DNA of 64,000 bases from Halosimplex litoreum (GCF_016065055.1 NZ_CP065856.1:1425836-1489835); one strand, 5' to 3'; numbered from the stretch's first letter, positions 1-8,034 are shown. Notes: generated by a model not told the origin, from the letters alone. Program-made: numbers and translations.

Positions 1-36
1 GTCTCGGTCACCAGCCAGAGAGAAGCAAGGACAGTA

Positions 37-912
37 ATGAGCTCTGAGACAAGCTACGAGTCACGGACGGTCGATTCCGATCGGGATACGAAACGGGAGG
101 TACCACAGACACATCACGAACGAGACCGTGCCAGGGCCGGTAGCGCGAGTCTGCTGACGGTCGGCTATCGGGGCGGAGCGGTGCTACTGTTCGTGATAGC
201 GGTCGTTTCCGGAGGGGCCGCGTCGTTCTATCCCTCCGCTTCGGATGTGCTCGCTGCGCTCGCGGGAGTCGGGGTGGTCGGGGCGGTCCTCTGTATGGTG
301 CTTTCGAGCGGTGTTCGCCACCCCGTCGAAGTGAGCCAGAGCCTCTACGAGGCGACCGCCGACAACAGGGCCGCGATCGTGGATCACTTCGCCGTGACCG
401 GTCATCGGACGTACGTTCCGACGGGCGAGCGTCCGGTCGACGCGCGGTTCTACGTCGGCGGGGCGATGGACCAGCCCGTCCCGCCCGCCGAGAACCTCGA
501 CTCGGTGGTCGTCGACTCCGACCGCCGCCAGGCGCTGTCGCTCGTTCCGACCGGTCGCGGCCTGGTTCGCGACTTCGAACCGTCGGTCGCGGATCTCCCC
601 GAGGAAGACAGAGCGGTCGTACAGGCGCTGCTCGAAGGCGTCACGGATTACTACGAGCTCGCGGAATCGACGGGGCTCGAACGGATCGCCGACCTTGACG
701 TCGCGGAACGGAGGCGAGTCACGGTCCGGGTTCGGGGAGCGACGGTCGGCGACCTCGGTAGACTCGATCACCCTATCCAGTCGTTCATCGGAGTCGGCCT
801 GGCGGTCGCGACGGGGGGGCCGGTCGAATCCGAATCGACCGTGAAGGAGGGGACGGCCTACCTGTCCTTCGAGTGGAACACGAACGGCGACGCGTCGAGA
901 GCGACAGAATGA
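37..912 (+). CDS. Membrane protein of unknown function, coupled to the lasso cyclase
   Basis: 291 residues. After a charged N-terminal stretch of about 40 residues there are two hydrophobic segments (roughly 45-65 and 69-90), then an acidic soluble domain of about 200 residues. I do not recognise a family. The stop codon overlaps the start of the lasso cyclase in an ATGA arrangement at 909-912, so the two are probably translated together. This suggests a role with the cyclase, for example as a membrane anchor, scaffold or immunity protein; that role is inference only. The gene starts 37 nt into the window, so any further upstream cluster genes are not visible. Confidence 0.75.
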   Translation: MSSETSYESRTVDSDRDTKREVPQTHHERDRARAGSASLLTVGYRGGAVLLFVIAVVSGGAASFYPSASDVLAALAGVGVVGAVLCMVLSSGVRHPVEVSQSLYEATADNRAAIVDHFAVTGHRTYVPTGERPVDARFYVGGAMDQPVPPAENLDSVVVDSDRRQALSLVPTGRGLVRDFEPSVADLPEEDRAVVQALLEGVTDYYELAESTGLERIADLDVAERRRVTVRVRGATVGDLGRLDHPIQSFIGVGLAVATGGPVESESTVKEGTAYLSFEWNTNGDASRATE

Positions 913-2786
913 GCGGGATCGTCGCGCTCTTGGATCGCGGCCGTGGCGGTGTCGATCCCGACCTGAAGGCGATGCACGAACGCATCGACCATCGGGGCCC
1001 CGACGGGGAGGGAATCTGGTGTGATGGTCCCGTCGGGCTAGGCCACCAGCAGCTCCGTTCGACGCCGGAGGCCGAACACGACGACCAGCCGTGTCGTGAC
1101 GGCGCGGTCGTCGTCACCGGCGATATCCGTCTCGACAACAGAGCGACCTTGCTGGACGCGCTCGACGTCGCGAACGGCGGGAAACCGATTCCCGATAGCC
1201 GGCTGGTGCTCGCGGCGTATCGGCGGTGGGGCGAGGCGTGTCCGGACCATCTCGTCGGGTCGTTCGCGTTCGCCCTGTGGGACTCGGCGGCCGGGCGCCT
1301 GTTGTGCGCCAGGGACTGCTTCGGCGTCAAGCCGCTGTACTATCACTCCAGCCCCGATACCTTCGCGGTCGGCTCGGAGGCGAAGGCACTCCTCGCACTC
1401 CCCGACGTCGACCGAACCCTCGACGAGCGGAAGGTCGGCGACCTCCTCACTGGAACGTTCGAGGACAAAGAGCGGACGTACTACCGCGATATCCGCCGAC
1501 TTCCGCCGGCTCACGCGATCAGTGTTCGCAGCGACGGTAGCCGGCTGTGGCAGTACTGGGACCTCGACCCGACCGACAGCGTCACTCTCGGGTCGGACGC
1601 CGCCTACGAACGGCGGTTCCGGGAGCTGTTCGAGCAGGCCGTCCGCTGTCGACTCCGAACCGACGGAACCGTTGGAACCGCGCTGAGTGGGGGGCTCGAT
1701 TCGTCGTCGATCACGGTCGTAGCCCGTGACCTGCTGTCGTCGGCGGATCCGCTTCTGACCTTCTCGAACGTGTACGACGACGCTCCGACGAGCGACGAGC
1801 GGGAGTTCGTCGAACGGGTGACCGAGCGCGCTGGGATCGACTCACGGTACGTGTTCATGGACGAGGTCGGGATGCTCGACGACCGTGAGTCGATGGGTTG
1901 GCACTACGACCAGCCCCCCCACGATACGATGCACCACGCGATCTGGGAGCGGATGAAGCGTGCGGACGAAGCGGGCGTGAACGTCGTCCTGGAAGGCGCC
2001 CTCGGAGACAGTGCTACCGGGTACGGGCTGGGACTGATCCCGGAGCTGCTGCGGACGGGGCGATGGGGACGACTCGCGGCGGAGATCCAGGCGATCTCGG
2101 AGCGTGGCGGGGCGCCGAGACATCGGGTCTTCCTGCACCACGCCGTCCTTCCGCTCGTTCCGCCCGCAGTGCGCCGAACGTATCGACGGATCCGCGACGA
2201 GCCCGTGCTGGCCGAGCGGAAGAACCCGACGCTTCGCCCGGCGTTCGTCGACCGAGTCGGTCTCGACGAGAAACTTCGGGAGCGGTATGCGACCGGTTCG
2301 GTACTCAGGGAGACGGCTCGGCGCCGCCAGTGTCGGTCGCTCACGTTCGGAACGATCACCGCGAGCCTCGAAACGACCGATCTGGTCGCCGCTGCCTTCG
2401 GCGTCGAGCCTCGCTACCCGTTCACCGACAGGCGACTCGTCGAGTTCTCGCTGGCGATGCCGCCGACCCAACAGCTCTCTGAGGGGTGGACCAGGTCGAT
2501 CATCCGACGGTCGCTCGCCGACCGCCTCCCCGAGGAGATCGGGACGCGCGTGTGGAAGACCGATATGAGCCAGGGGTTCTGGAACTCGCTCGCTCGAGAA
2601 GACGACCGACTCGAGCGCCTCGTCGCCGACCCCGGCCCGCTCGAGGACTTCGTCGACCAGGACGCGCTGCGAGCGGCCCACGAACGGTTCGCCGAAACCC
2701 AGAGCACCCGTGATGCGCGAGCACTCTGGCGCGCACTCTCGCTCTCGACGTGGATGAAGACGTGGGCCCACACGAGCGGTCAGTGA
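909..2786 (+). CDS. Lasso peptide cyclase (asparagine synthetase-like, C protein)
   Basis: 625 residues. The N-terminal half resembles the class II glutamine amidotransferase domain of asparagine synthetase, but the mature start is MSGI instead of MCGI. The catalytic Cys2 is therefore replaced by Ser and glutaminase activity should be absent, as is usual in lasso cyclases. RGPDGEG lies near residue 29. The synthetase half has the PP-loop SGGLDSS at about 260-266, which binds ATP. In lasso pathways this enzyme adenylates an Asp or Glu side chain of the core and joins it to the new N-terminal amine. The start at 909 is chosen over an upstream in-frame ATG because of the ATGA overlap and the family N-terminus. 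The assignment as cyclase rather than an ordinary AsnB rests on the lost Cys2 and the neighbouring B1, B2, exporter and precursors. Confidence 0.88.
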   Translation: MSGIVALLDRGRGGVDPDLKAMHERIDHRGPDGEGIWCDGPVGLGHQQLRSTPEAEHDDQPCRDGAVVVTGDIRLDNRATLLDALDVANGGKPIPDSRLVLAAYRRWGEACPDHLVGSFAFALWDSAAGRLLCARDCFGVKPLYYHSSPDTFAVGSEAKALLALPDVDRTLDERKVGDLLTGTFEDKERTYYRDIRRLPPAHAISVRSDGSRLWQYWDLDPTDSVTLGSDAAYERRFRELFEQAVRCRLRTDGTVGTALSGGLDSSSITVVARDLLSSADPLLTFSNVYDDAPTSDEREFVERVTERAGIDSRYVFMDEVGMLDDRESMGWHYDQPPHDTMHHAIWERMKRADEAGVNVVLEGALGDSATGYGLGLIPELLRTGRWGRLAAEIQAISERGGAPRHRVFLHHAVLPLVPPAVRRTYRRIRDEPVLAERKNPTLRPAFVDRVGLDEKLRERYATGSVLRETARRRQCRSLTFGTITASLETTDLVAAAFGVEPRYPFTDRRLVEFSLAMPPTQQLSEGWTRSIIRRSLADRLPEEIGTRVWKTDMSQGFWNSLAREDDRLERLVADPGPLEDFVDQDALRAAHERFAETQSTRDARALWRALSLSTWMKTWAHTSGQ

Positions 2787-4135
2787 CCCACGACTGACGT
2801 CGTGGGCTTGTCAGTGGACTCCCCTTCTGCCGCCGAATCGACGGAGGCGTGGAACTCGCCGTTCAGGCTCAGCGTCCCTGACGTCAGCGCACACTGACAG
2901 AGTGCGCCTCCACTCGAAGACGTCTGCCCCGAGTGGAGTCGCTCGAGCAGTTTGCGAGCGATGTTCTTGCTCGCGTTGTAGTCCGCATTCAGTTCGTACT
3001 CGCACTGCTGGCAGACGAGCTGGTGTTTCGACCGCCTGTTTATTTCGTGGGTGAACCCGCACTTCGAACACCGTTGACTCGTGTACGATGGACTTACCTG
3101 CGCGACCTCGAGACCGCACATCTCGGCTTTGTACTCGACGTACTCGAACAGGCGTCGGAACGCCCAGGCGTGGAATCGCTTTGCACCAGCCATCCGGTCA
3201 CGAATATCGGTCAGGTCCTCGAAGGCGATATGCGTACAATCGTGGTCGCGAGCCTCGTCGAGAATCCGATTCGACGCGCGGTGTAATTCGTCCTGCATCC
3301 AGCGGTGTTCGCGGTCTTCCATCGACTGGATCGATAAGTGCGCCGACCGCGTGCCCGACCGTTGCATCGACCCGCGCGTCTTTTCGAACTCTCGGCGTCG
3401 GTGGGTCATCTCGTCGGCCTTCCCGACGAACGCGCCCGTCGAAGTCACGGCGAGCGAGCCATCCACGTTCAGGTCGACACCGAGGACTGTTCTGTGCTTG
3501 GCGTCCTCAGAACGCGAAGCGTTCTGATGGGCTGCATCAGACCGTGTCTGATGAACGTCTTCAGAAGGAGTCGTTGACGGCTCTTGGTCGTCTCCCGTTC
3601 GGCGCATCCGTGTGTGGAGATAGAACGACTCCGTGGAGCGGTCGTACTGGAGCGTCGAGGTGCGGAACTCGTAATCCTCGTTCAGTAGGTACTCGCCAAT
3701 CGGCGTCCCCTCGGCGTCGTCGGGCAGCACGTAGTCACACTCGAGGCGACCGTTCACGGTCGAGAGCGAGACGTGGTCGCGGTAGAACGTCGCGGCACGT
3801 TTGTCGTAGACGACGCTCCACGCGTCGAAGTGCCGTTGGCTCGTGGTCTCGCCCTTCTCGCGTCGGGCGACCCCGCTTTTGGTCGCCTCGATAGCGCGTC
3901 GGATCCCTTTCTGGACGAGGTTCGCGGTTAACTCCGTCTCGTCGCGAAGTTGCTCGTAGAGGGCGTTCTCGGCCGTTCGCTTTGAACTCACGCAGTAGGC
4001 GTTCGGGTGTCTCCACGCCCACGCTGCGGTAGTGTTCGCACAGTGGAGGAACTGGTCGTTGGTCCGATGGAGGTCCTCGCACCGCCCGTCGGGTACGTCG
4101 AGTTCGACTTTGACAGTGCGGATCACATCCTCCAT
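2780..4135 (-). CDS. tnpB: RNA-guided endonuclease TnpB
   Basis: 451 residues. The N-terminal part resembles the TnpB helical and wedge region. The RuvC-like domain has all three acidic residues: Asp221 (VLGVDLNVDG), Glu306 (IAFEDLTD) and Asp385 (ELNADYNASKN). A zinc ribbon is formed by Cys356/Cys359 and Cys375/Cys378. A low-complexity insertion sits at about 183-214. The protein therefore looks catalytically intact. TnpB proteins bind an omega RNA derived from the 3' end of their own gene and cut matching DNA next to a short flanking motif, which helps retain the element. The ORF ends inside the last codons of the convergent cyclase gene (7-nt overlap). No TnpA is present, so movement would need a transposase elsewhere. 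Confidence 0.93.
   Translation of the reverse strand: MEDVIRTVKVELDVPDGRCEDLHRTNDQFLHCANTTAAWAWRHPNAYCVSSKRTAENALYEQLRDETELTANLVQKGIRRAIEATKSGVARREKGETTSQRHFDAWSVVYDKRAATFYRDHVSLSTVNGRLECDYVLPDDAEGTPIGEYLLNEDYEFRTSTLQYDRSTESFYLHTRMRRTGDDQEPSTTPSEDVHQTRSDAAHQNASRSEDAKHRTVLGVDLNVDGSLAVTSTGAFVGKADEMTHRRREFEKTRGSMQRSGTRSAHLSIQSMEDREHRWMQDELHRASNRILDEARDHDCTHIAFEDLTDIRDRMAGAKRFHAWAFRRLFEYVEYKAEMCGLEVAQVSPSYTSQRCSKCGFTHEINRRSKHQLVCQQCEYELNADYNASKNIARKLLERLHSGQTSSSGGALCQCALTSGTLSLNGEFHASVDSAAEGESTDKPTTSVVGH
2787..2806 (-). other. Terminal hairpin of the tnpB element (candidate omega RNA end)
   Basis: A perfect 8-bp stem (cccacgac/gtcgtggg) with a 4-nt loop lies just past the tnpB stop. In IS200/IS605 elements the omega RNA covers the 3' part of tnpB and runs to the right end, with the guide taken from the flanking DNA. 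If that holds here, the guide would match the 3' end of the cyclase gene. No RNA evidence is available from sequence alone. Confidence 0.45.
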
Positions 4136-4307
4136 CTGTAGGAGACACTGCCGCGTATTTGGGTATAAAGTCTCGGCGTGGTAGGGGAGTCAGTCTCCTC
4201 TCGCTCGTGGATTGAACCGAACGGTATCGGATTCCTCCCACGGCTTGAGCCGTGGGCTTCCTCCTCGCATCTCTGTGAACTGACTTCACGCCCGTATCGG
4301 AGCAACC

Positions 4308-4337
4308 TTAATTATAGAAAGCCAACAATTCGGTGAT
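4308..4337 (+). promoter_or_regulatory. Promoter and ribosome binding site of precursor 1
   Basis: An AT-rich TATA-like box (ttaattata, 4308-4316) lies about 30 nt before the ATG at 4343. GGTGAT at 4332-4337 matches the haloarchaeal anti-Shine-Dalgarno sequence and lies 5 nt before the start. Together these decide the start of the precursor and show it has its own promoter, independent of the cyclase and of the inserted element. Confidence 0.6.
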
Positions 4338-4342
4338 GGGTC

Positions 4343-4504
4343 ATGACAAGAGACACGGGTGACTACGGTGTACCTGAACTGACCGAATACGGGTCCGTTG
4401 AGGCAATCACGGAACAGCAATACAACAAAGACGGCACGTCGACCGACCAGTACACCGACGACACGAACGGTGAGATCGTGGGCTCGACCAGCCCGTATCC
4501 CTGA
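4343..4504 (+). CDS. Lasso peptide precursor 1
   Basis: 53 residues, not a long ORF. The leader has the lasso recognition pattern Tyr8-x2-Pro11-x-Leu13-x3-Gly17-x5-Thr23 that B1 proteins bind. The second half has N-K-D-G, then T-D-Q-Y-T-D-D-T, and ends VGSTSPYP. The core start is not obvious because the usual Thr at position -2 would leave no Asp or Glu at core position 7-9. Two registers give a 9-residue ring: Tyr27 to Asp35, or Gly31 to Asp39. The gene sits between the tnpB element and precursor 2, on the cyclase strand. It shares most of its leader and the T-D-Q-Y block with precursor 2, so the two are paralogues. Confidence 0.85.
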   Translation: MTRDTGDYGVPELTEYGSVEAITEQQYNKDGTSTDQYTDDTNGEIVGSTSPYP

Positions 4505-4641
4505 CTCGTCGTCGGGTCGAAGCCGAGACCGTGCTGTCGTGACAGTCTGGTTTCCACGACAGCGCTGTGGGCCCTGCCGGGCCCCGTTCGGATGCCACTA
4601 TCGTCGCTTGTGGACGCTTCCGATTAGATGTCACTGTCGAG

Positions 4642-4700
4642 GCGCATTCGAGATCCGAACGATGGGCGGATCCGATCCCGTCGTTTACTCTCGAATGCGC
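4642..4700 (+). repeat. Inverted repeat between the two precursor genes
   Basis: A perfect 12-bp inverted repeat (gcgcattcgaga at 4642-4653, tctcgaatgcgc at 4689-4700) with an inner 5-bp pair (aacga/tcgtt) would fold into a long hairpin. It lies in the 308-nt gap between precursor 1 and precursor 2 (4505-4812), which holds no other convincing gene. A GC-rich short inverted repeat (gggcc/ggccc) lies nearer precursor 1 at about 4568-4585. Either could end the precursor 1 transcript or act on precursor 2 expression. Confidence 0.55.
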
Positions 4701-4778
4701 GGCAGATCACCGTTCACCAGTCGTTGGTCGTCGGTCACATATTCGTTCCCTCGGGTCACGATCCAGTTCCTACGCTAG

Positions 4779-4787
4779 TTTTATATT
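4779..4787 (+). promoter_or_regulatory. TATA box of precursor 2
   Basis: ttttatatt lies with its centre about 30 nt before the ATG at 4813. This spacing fits a transcript starting at or very close to the start codon, as is common in haloarchaea. It indicates that precursor 2 is transcribed separately from precursor 1. Confidence 0.6.
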
Positions 4788-4812
4788 GATCGACAGGAAC
4801 GATCCAGTTAGG

Positions 4813-4971
4813 ATGACGCGTCAGCAATCCAACAGCGAGTACACGTCGCCCCAGATGACCGAATACGGACCCGTCGAATCGATCACCGAGCAGTCGAACA
4901 AGGAGGGAGGGGCGACCGACCAGTACAGTGACAACACTCCGCTCGTCGGTTCGATCTCGCCCGCGTCGTAA
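4813..4971 (+). CDS. Lasso peptide precursor 2
   Basis: 52 residues. The leader pattern is Tyr10-x2-Pro13-x-Met15-x3-Gly19-x5-Thr25, nearly the same as in precursor 1 (both share TEYG and an ITEQ segment). The core half has N-K-E-G, then T-D-Q-Y-S-D-N-T, and ends VGSISPAS. Ring candidates are Ser28 to Asp36 or Gly32 to Asp40, each giving nine residues. The C-terminal residue is Ser52, which matters because a lasso-kinase-like gene lies 58 nt downstream on the opposite strand, and known lasso kinases modify a C-terminal Ser. The start is set by the leaderless-type promoter; a longer in-frame ORF upstream is not supported. Confidence 0.85.
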   Translation: MTRQQSNSEYTSPQMTEYGPVESITEQSNKEGGATDQYSDNTPLVGSISPAS

Positions 4972-5029
4972 CGTACCATCGCTTCTCGTCGGTCGATTCG
5001 ATCCACCCGAAGAGACGTATCGGTCGGCG

Positions 5030-5944
5030 TCACCCCTCTACGAGTCGACCACACCGCGCGTCTTCGACCACTTTTTCGACCAGTTCCGGGAGTCGGTCGT
5101 GATCCCGAGGGCGCTTCAACACCCGGAACACAGCGGTATCGACCACGCGCGAACAGTGCTCGAAGTGAGTCTGGGACTGGGCCGTGTCCGAGAGCAATCC
5201 GCGCGCGTGCGTGCGAGAAACGAGTCCGAGCAGCTTCTCGTGACCGTCCAACGCCCCGAAGCCGAGGTGGTCACCGCGCTGGAGTTTGAAGCAGCGAGTG
5301 AGGGGGACGGGCTCGGGGATCTCGGACACCGACAGATACTGTTTTTCGTACCACGACTCCTCCGACGGGGTGGACCGGTCCGTGACGTTCAGTGCCACCG
5401 CGGCGTCCTCCCGCAAGCGTAGCTGCGGGACGCCGGGGAGGACCATCGGGGTCCCCGAGTCGAAACGGATCCCGACTACGTCGTCCTCCAGCATCGGGTA
5501 CCCCTCGAGTTGCATCGCCGTCGCAGTGGTCGACTTCCCCGCTCCACGGGGTCCGAGGAACACGACCCCGTTTCCGTCGACGGCCACCGCGCTCGCGTGC
5601 AAGACGAGGTTGCCGCGCTGGTGGAGCAAGAGCCCGATCATCTCGTTTTCCAGCAACCGCCGAAACAGATCCCGTTCCACGAGGTCCTCGGAATCCGGAT
5701 CACAGACGACGCGTTCACCCCCTTCGACCAGAAACGACCCGATCGTGTCGTACGAGAGCCGGCAGGTGCCGGGAGCCGCTGCGATCCGACGACCGTCGAA
5801 CGCTTCGACCGTCTCGGCGACGGCTGTAACCTCCCCGAGACGGAATTCGACGTCGACGCTCGCGGGCTCGTCCGGGAGCGACGGGAGTTCGGGGAGCGTG
5901 AACTCGGACCGGATCGTGAGGTCGTACGCGGAGTAATAGTGCAT
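5030..5944 (-). CDS. HPr kinase-like lasso peptide kinase
   Basis: 304 residues. The C-terminal half is an HPr-kinase/PEP-carboxykinase-like fold with LHAS at about 115-118, the P-loop GPRGAGKST at 131-139 and an acidic LEDD at 152-155. The N-terminal part is a divergent beta-rich domain. HPr kinases proper act in bacterial sugar control; here there is no HPr and the gene lies between the precursors and the exporter. In bacterial clusters such as that of paeninodin, a homologous kinase phosphorylates the C-terminal Ser of the precursor. Precursor 2 ends in Ser. The substrate is inference. Its own TATA-like box lies at 5984-5993. Confidence 0.8.
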   Translation of the reverse strand: MHYYSAYDLTIRSEFTLPELPSLPDEPASVDVEFRLGEVTAVAETVEAFDGRRIAAAPGTCRLSYDTIGSFLVEGGERVVCDPDSEDLVERDLFRRLLENEMIGLLLHQRGNLVLHASAVAVDGNGVVFLGPRGAGKSTTATAMQLEGYPMLEDDVVGIRFDSGTPMVLPGVPQLRLREDAAVALNVTDRSTPSEESWYEKQYLSVSEIPEPVPLTRCFKLQRGDHLGFGALDGHEKLLGLVSRTHARGLLSDTAQSQTHFEHCSRVVDTAVFRVLKRPRDHDRLPELVEKVVEDARCGRLVEG

Positions 5945-5983
5945 TGGCGCCCTCTGTTGTCGACTCAGAACACCGTTGCGCGC

Positions 5984-5993
5984 AATTTAAAAC
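5984..5993 (-). promoter_or_regulatory. TATA-like box upstream of the kinase
   Basis: The minus strand reads ttttaaatt about 40-50 nt before the kinase ATG at 5944. This suggests the kinase has a promoter of its own, although it also lies downstream of the exporter on the same strand, so read-through is possible. Confidence 0.35.
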
Positions 5994-6068
5994 TGCCTGC
6001 CCCGACCCCGTGACGGCGGTCGTAGCACCCCATAGCTGGTATCGGATCCGTGCCCCACGAACGATAGT

Positions 6069-7856
6069 TCACGATTGTGTGACGTAGAGTTCGGCGTAGG
6101 TTCCGTCTCTCTCGAGCAGTTGGTCGTGTGTTCCGGTTTCGGTGACCGATCCGTCCACCAGGGTGTAGATACGGTCGGCGCCGTCGACCGTCGAGAGTCG
6201 GTGTGCGATGCTGATCGTCGCGTACTCCGACTCGAGCGAGCGGATCCCCTCGTAGACGGTCTGTTCGATGTTCGAATCGAGTTCGCTCGTCGCCTCGTCC
6301 AGCACCAACACGTCGGCGTCCTTCAACAGGGCTCGGGCGATGGCGACCCGTTGTTTCTGGCCACCGGACAGGCGTACCCCGTCCTCACCGAGTTCCGTCT
6401 CGTACCCATCGGGTAGCTCCGGGAGAAATTCGGTGACCTGCGCGGTTTCGCACGCTCGTTCGATCGCTCGGTCGGACGCGTTTCGGTTCCCGATCGAGAC
6501 GTTTTCCCGCAGACTCCCGTCGAACAGGAACGGGTCTTGACGGACGATAGCGAGGCGCTCGCGCCACTCGCGGACGTCGAGGTCCTCGATCGGTGTCCCA
6601 TCGGCGCGGATATCGCCCGAATCCGGCACCTGTAGGCGGCCGAGCAGCGCGATAACGGTCGACTTTCCGGCGCCCGACGGCCCGACCAGTGCGACCGTTT
6701 CGCCGCGTTCGACCGAGAACGAGACGTCGTCGAGAACCCGTTCACTGCCCCCATAGGAGAACGAAACGTCGTCGAAGTCGACGCGCTGTACCGTCCGGAT
6801 CGACCGGTCACCCCCGGTAGCCGGTGTCTCCCGTTCGGCGAGTGACTCCAGTCGGTCTCGAACCCGGAGGAGGTGCGGGAGTTGCCCGTCTAGCGTGTAC
6901 AGGCGGTTGTTGATCTGATTCACCACGGGCGACAGTCGAAATATCGCGAAGAGGAACACGCCCAATCGTGCGATCGAGAGTGAGGTCAGTCGGAACCCGG
7001 CGTAGACGAGTCCGAACACGACGATTACGTTCGCGAACTGGTTGAGATTCTGCAGCGCAGCCTGATTTCGGCGGAGTCTGACGTTGCTGGCGACGTATCC
7101 GTCGAGCGACTCGTGCATCCTGTCGACGAACTCCTCGCGCATGTTGAACAGCCGAACGTCGCGTGCGCCCTGGAAGCTAGCCTGCGAGAGCGTCTGGAGT
7201 TCGTCGTTGATGTTCGCGACCTCGTCGCCGACCGCGTACGCCGGTTCGAGGACGTACCGGACGAGCAGAGTGCTCACGGTGAGACTGGCGACGGCGACAG
7301 CAGTCAGCGCCGGTGACAACAGCGTGGCCAGGATCAGGTAGACCCCACCCCGCAGCACGACTTCGGTAATGTTGAACGTGGCCATGACGATGCCGGCGGC
7401 CCTGTTCGTCTCCGTGATGAAGCTGTTCAGGAGATCGTCCGACCCGACTTCGTCGATGTAGTCGACTGGCCCGTACATCAGCGAATCGAACAGCCGTTCT
7501 CGGAGCTCACGCTGGTAACTCACGCCGAGGATAGCCCGGAGCCAGCCGCTGACGAAACTGAGTGCGAACCGGAGAAACATGACACCACCGAGACTCACGA
7601 TCAGCGATTCGAGGGTGAGGGGGATCCCGAACCACCCGTAGACTCGAACGAACAGGCCCAACGGCCCGTCGGCGTCGTGCGGGGACGGCGACTGCGTGAT
7701 CTCGATGATGGGCAACAAGAGACCGAGCCCGACCCCCTCGAGGAGCGCCGCCGAGAAACTCACGACGACGACCCCTGCCCCGAGCCACGGTCTGAACTGG
7801 GCCGCCTGGTACACCGCGGACACTTTGTCTCGGAGTGTCGGATCGGCTCGTGTCAT
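6069..7856 (-). CDS. ABC exporter, probable lasso peptide exporter (D protein)
   Basis: 595 residues from MTRADP. About six membrane segments fill residues 25-310. The nucleotide-binding domain has Walker A GPSGAGKST (392-400), signature LSGGQ (496-500), Walker B VLVLDE (516-521) and a switch His in IAHRLS. It is a half-transporter of the MsbA/lasso D type that would work as a homodimer and export the mature peptide. The start at 7856 is preferred over an in-frame start at 7934 because GGTGAG precedes it at a normal distance. It is followed by the kinase and preceded by the B2 peptidase. Substrate assignment rests on context; it is also the likely self-resistance function. Confidence 0.85.
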   Translation of the reverse strand: MTRADPTLRDKVSAVYQAAQFRPWLGAGVVVVSFSAALLEGVGLGLLLPIIEITQSPSPHDADGPLGLFVRVYGWFGIPLTLESLIVSLGGVMFLRFALSFVSGWLRAILGVSYQRELRERLFDSLMYGPVDYIDEVGSDDLLNSFITETNRAAGIVMATFNITEVVLRGGVYLILATLLSPALTAVAVASLTVSTLLVRYVLEPAYAVGDEVANINDELQTLSQASFQGARDVRLFNMREEFVDRMHESLDGYVASNVRLRRNQAALQNLNQFANVIVVFGLVYAGFRLTSLSIARLGVFLFAIFRLSPVVNQINNRLYTLDGQLPHLLRVRDRLESLAERETPATGGDRSIRTVQRVDFDDVSFSYGGSERVLDDVSFSVERGETVALVGPSGAGKSTVIALLGRLQVPDSGDIRADGTPIEDLDVREWRERLAIVRQDPFLFDGSLRENVSIGNRNASDRAIERACETAQVTEFLPELPDGYETELGEDGVRLSGGQKQRVAIARALLKDADVLVLDEATSELDSNIEQTVYEGIRSLESEYATISIAHRLSTVDGADRIYTLVDGSVTETGTHDQLLERDGTYAELYVTQS

Positions 7857-8034
7857 TCCGAACTCACCGTCACGGCGCAACTGTTCCGGAACCCTCGCTT
7901 CGACTCCGGCGGGTGGACCCGCGTTCGCGCACACCGCCTGCGCCCGATCGAGTCCGACACCGACGTCTTCAGCCGTCGAAGGCCCGATGATCGACCGTCC
8001 GTCGTGATGCTACTCATCTCTCGAGGATATCCAA

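Larger units (their letters stand above)
2780..4267 (-). mobile_element. IS1341-type (IS200/IS605 superfamily) element, tnpB only
   Basis: The element contains tnpB and no tnpA. Its ends carry similar subterminal hairpins. On the tnpB 3' side there is an 8-bp stem at 2787-2794/2799-2806 (cccacgac/gtcgtggg, loop tgac). On the 5' side there is an 8-bp stem at 4237-4244/4249-4256 (cccacggc/gccgtggg, loop ttga), followed by a cttcctcct tract. These match the style of haloarchaeal IS1341 ends, though exact boundaries cannot be set without an empty site. The left end touches the last codons of the cyclase gene and the right end lies just before the first precursor promoter, so the insertion separates cyclase from precursors without breaking either. 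Confidence 0.8.

Noticed and set aside
4567-4971. A 134-residue ORF containing precursor 2
   Set aside because: The first 82 codons have erratic composition and contain the inverted repeat and the promoter; only the part from 4813 shows the lasso leader.
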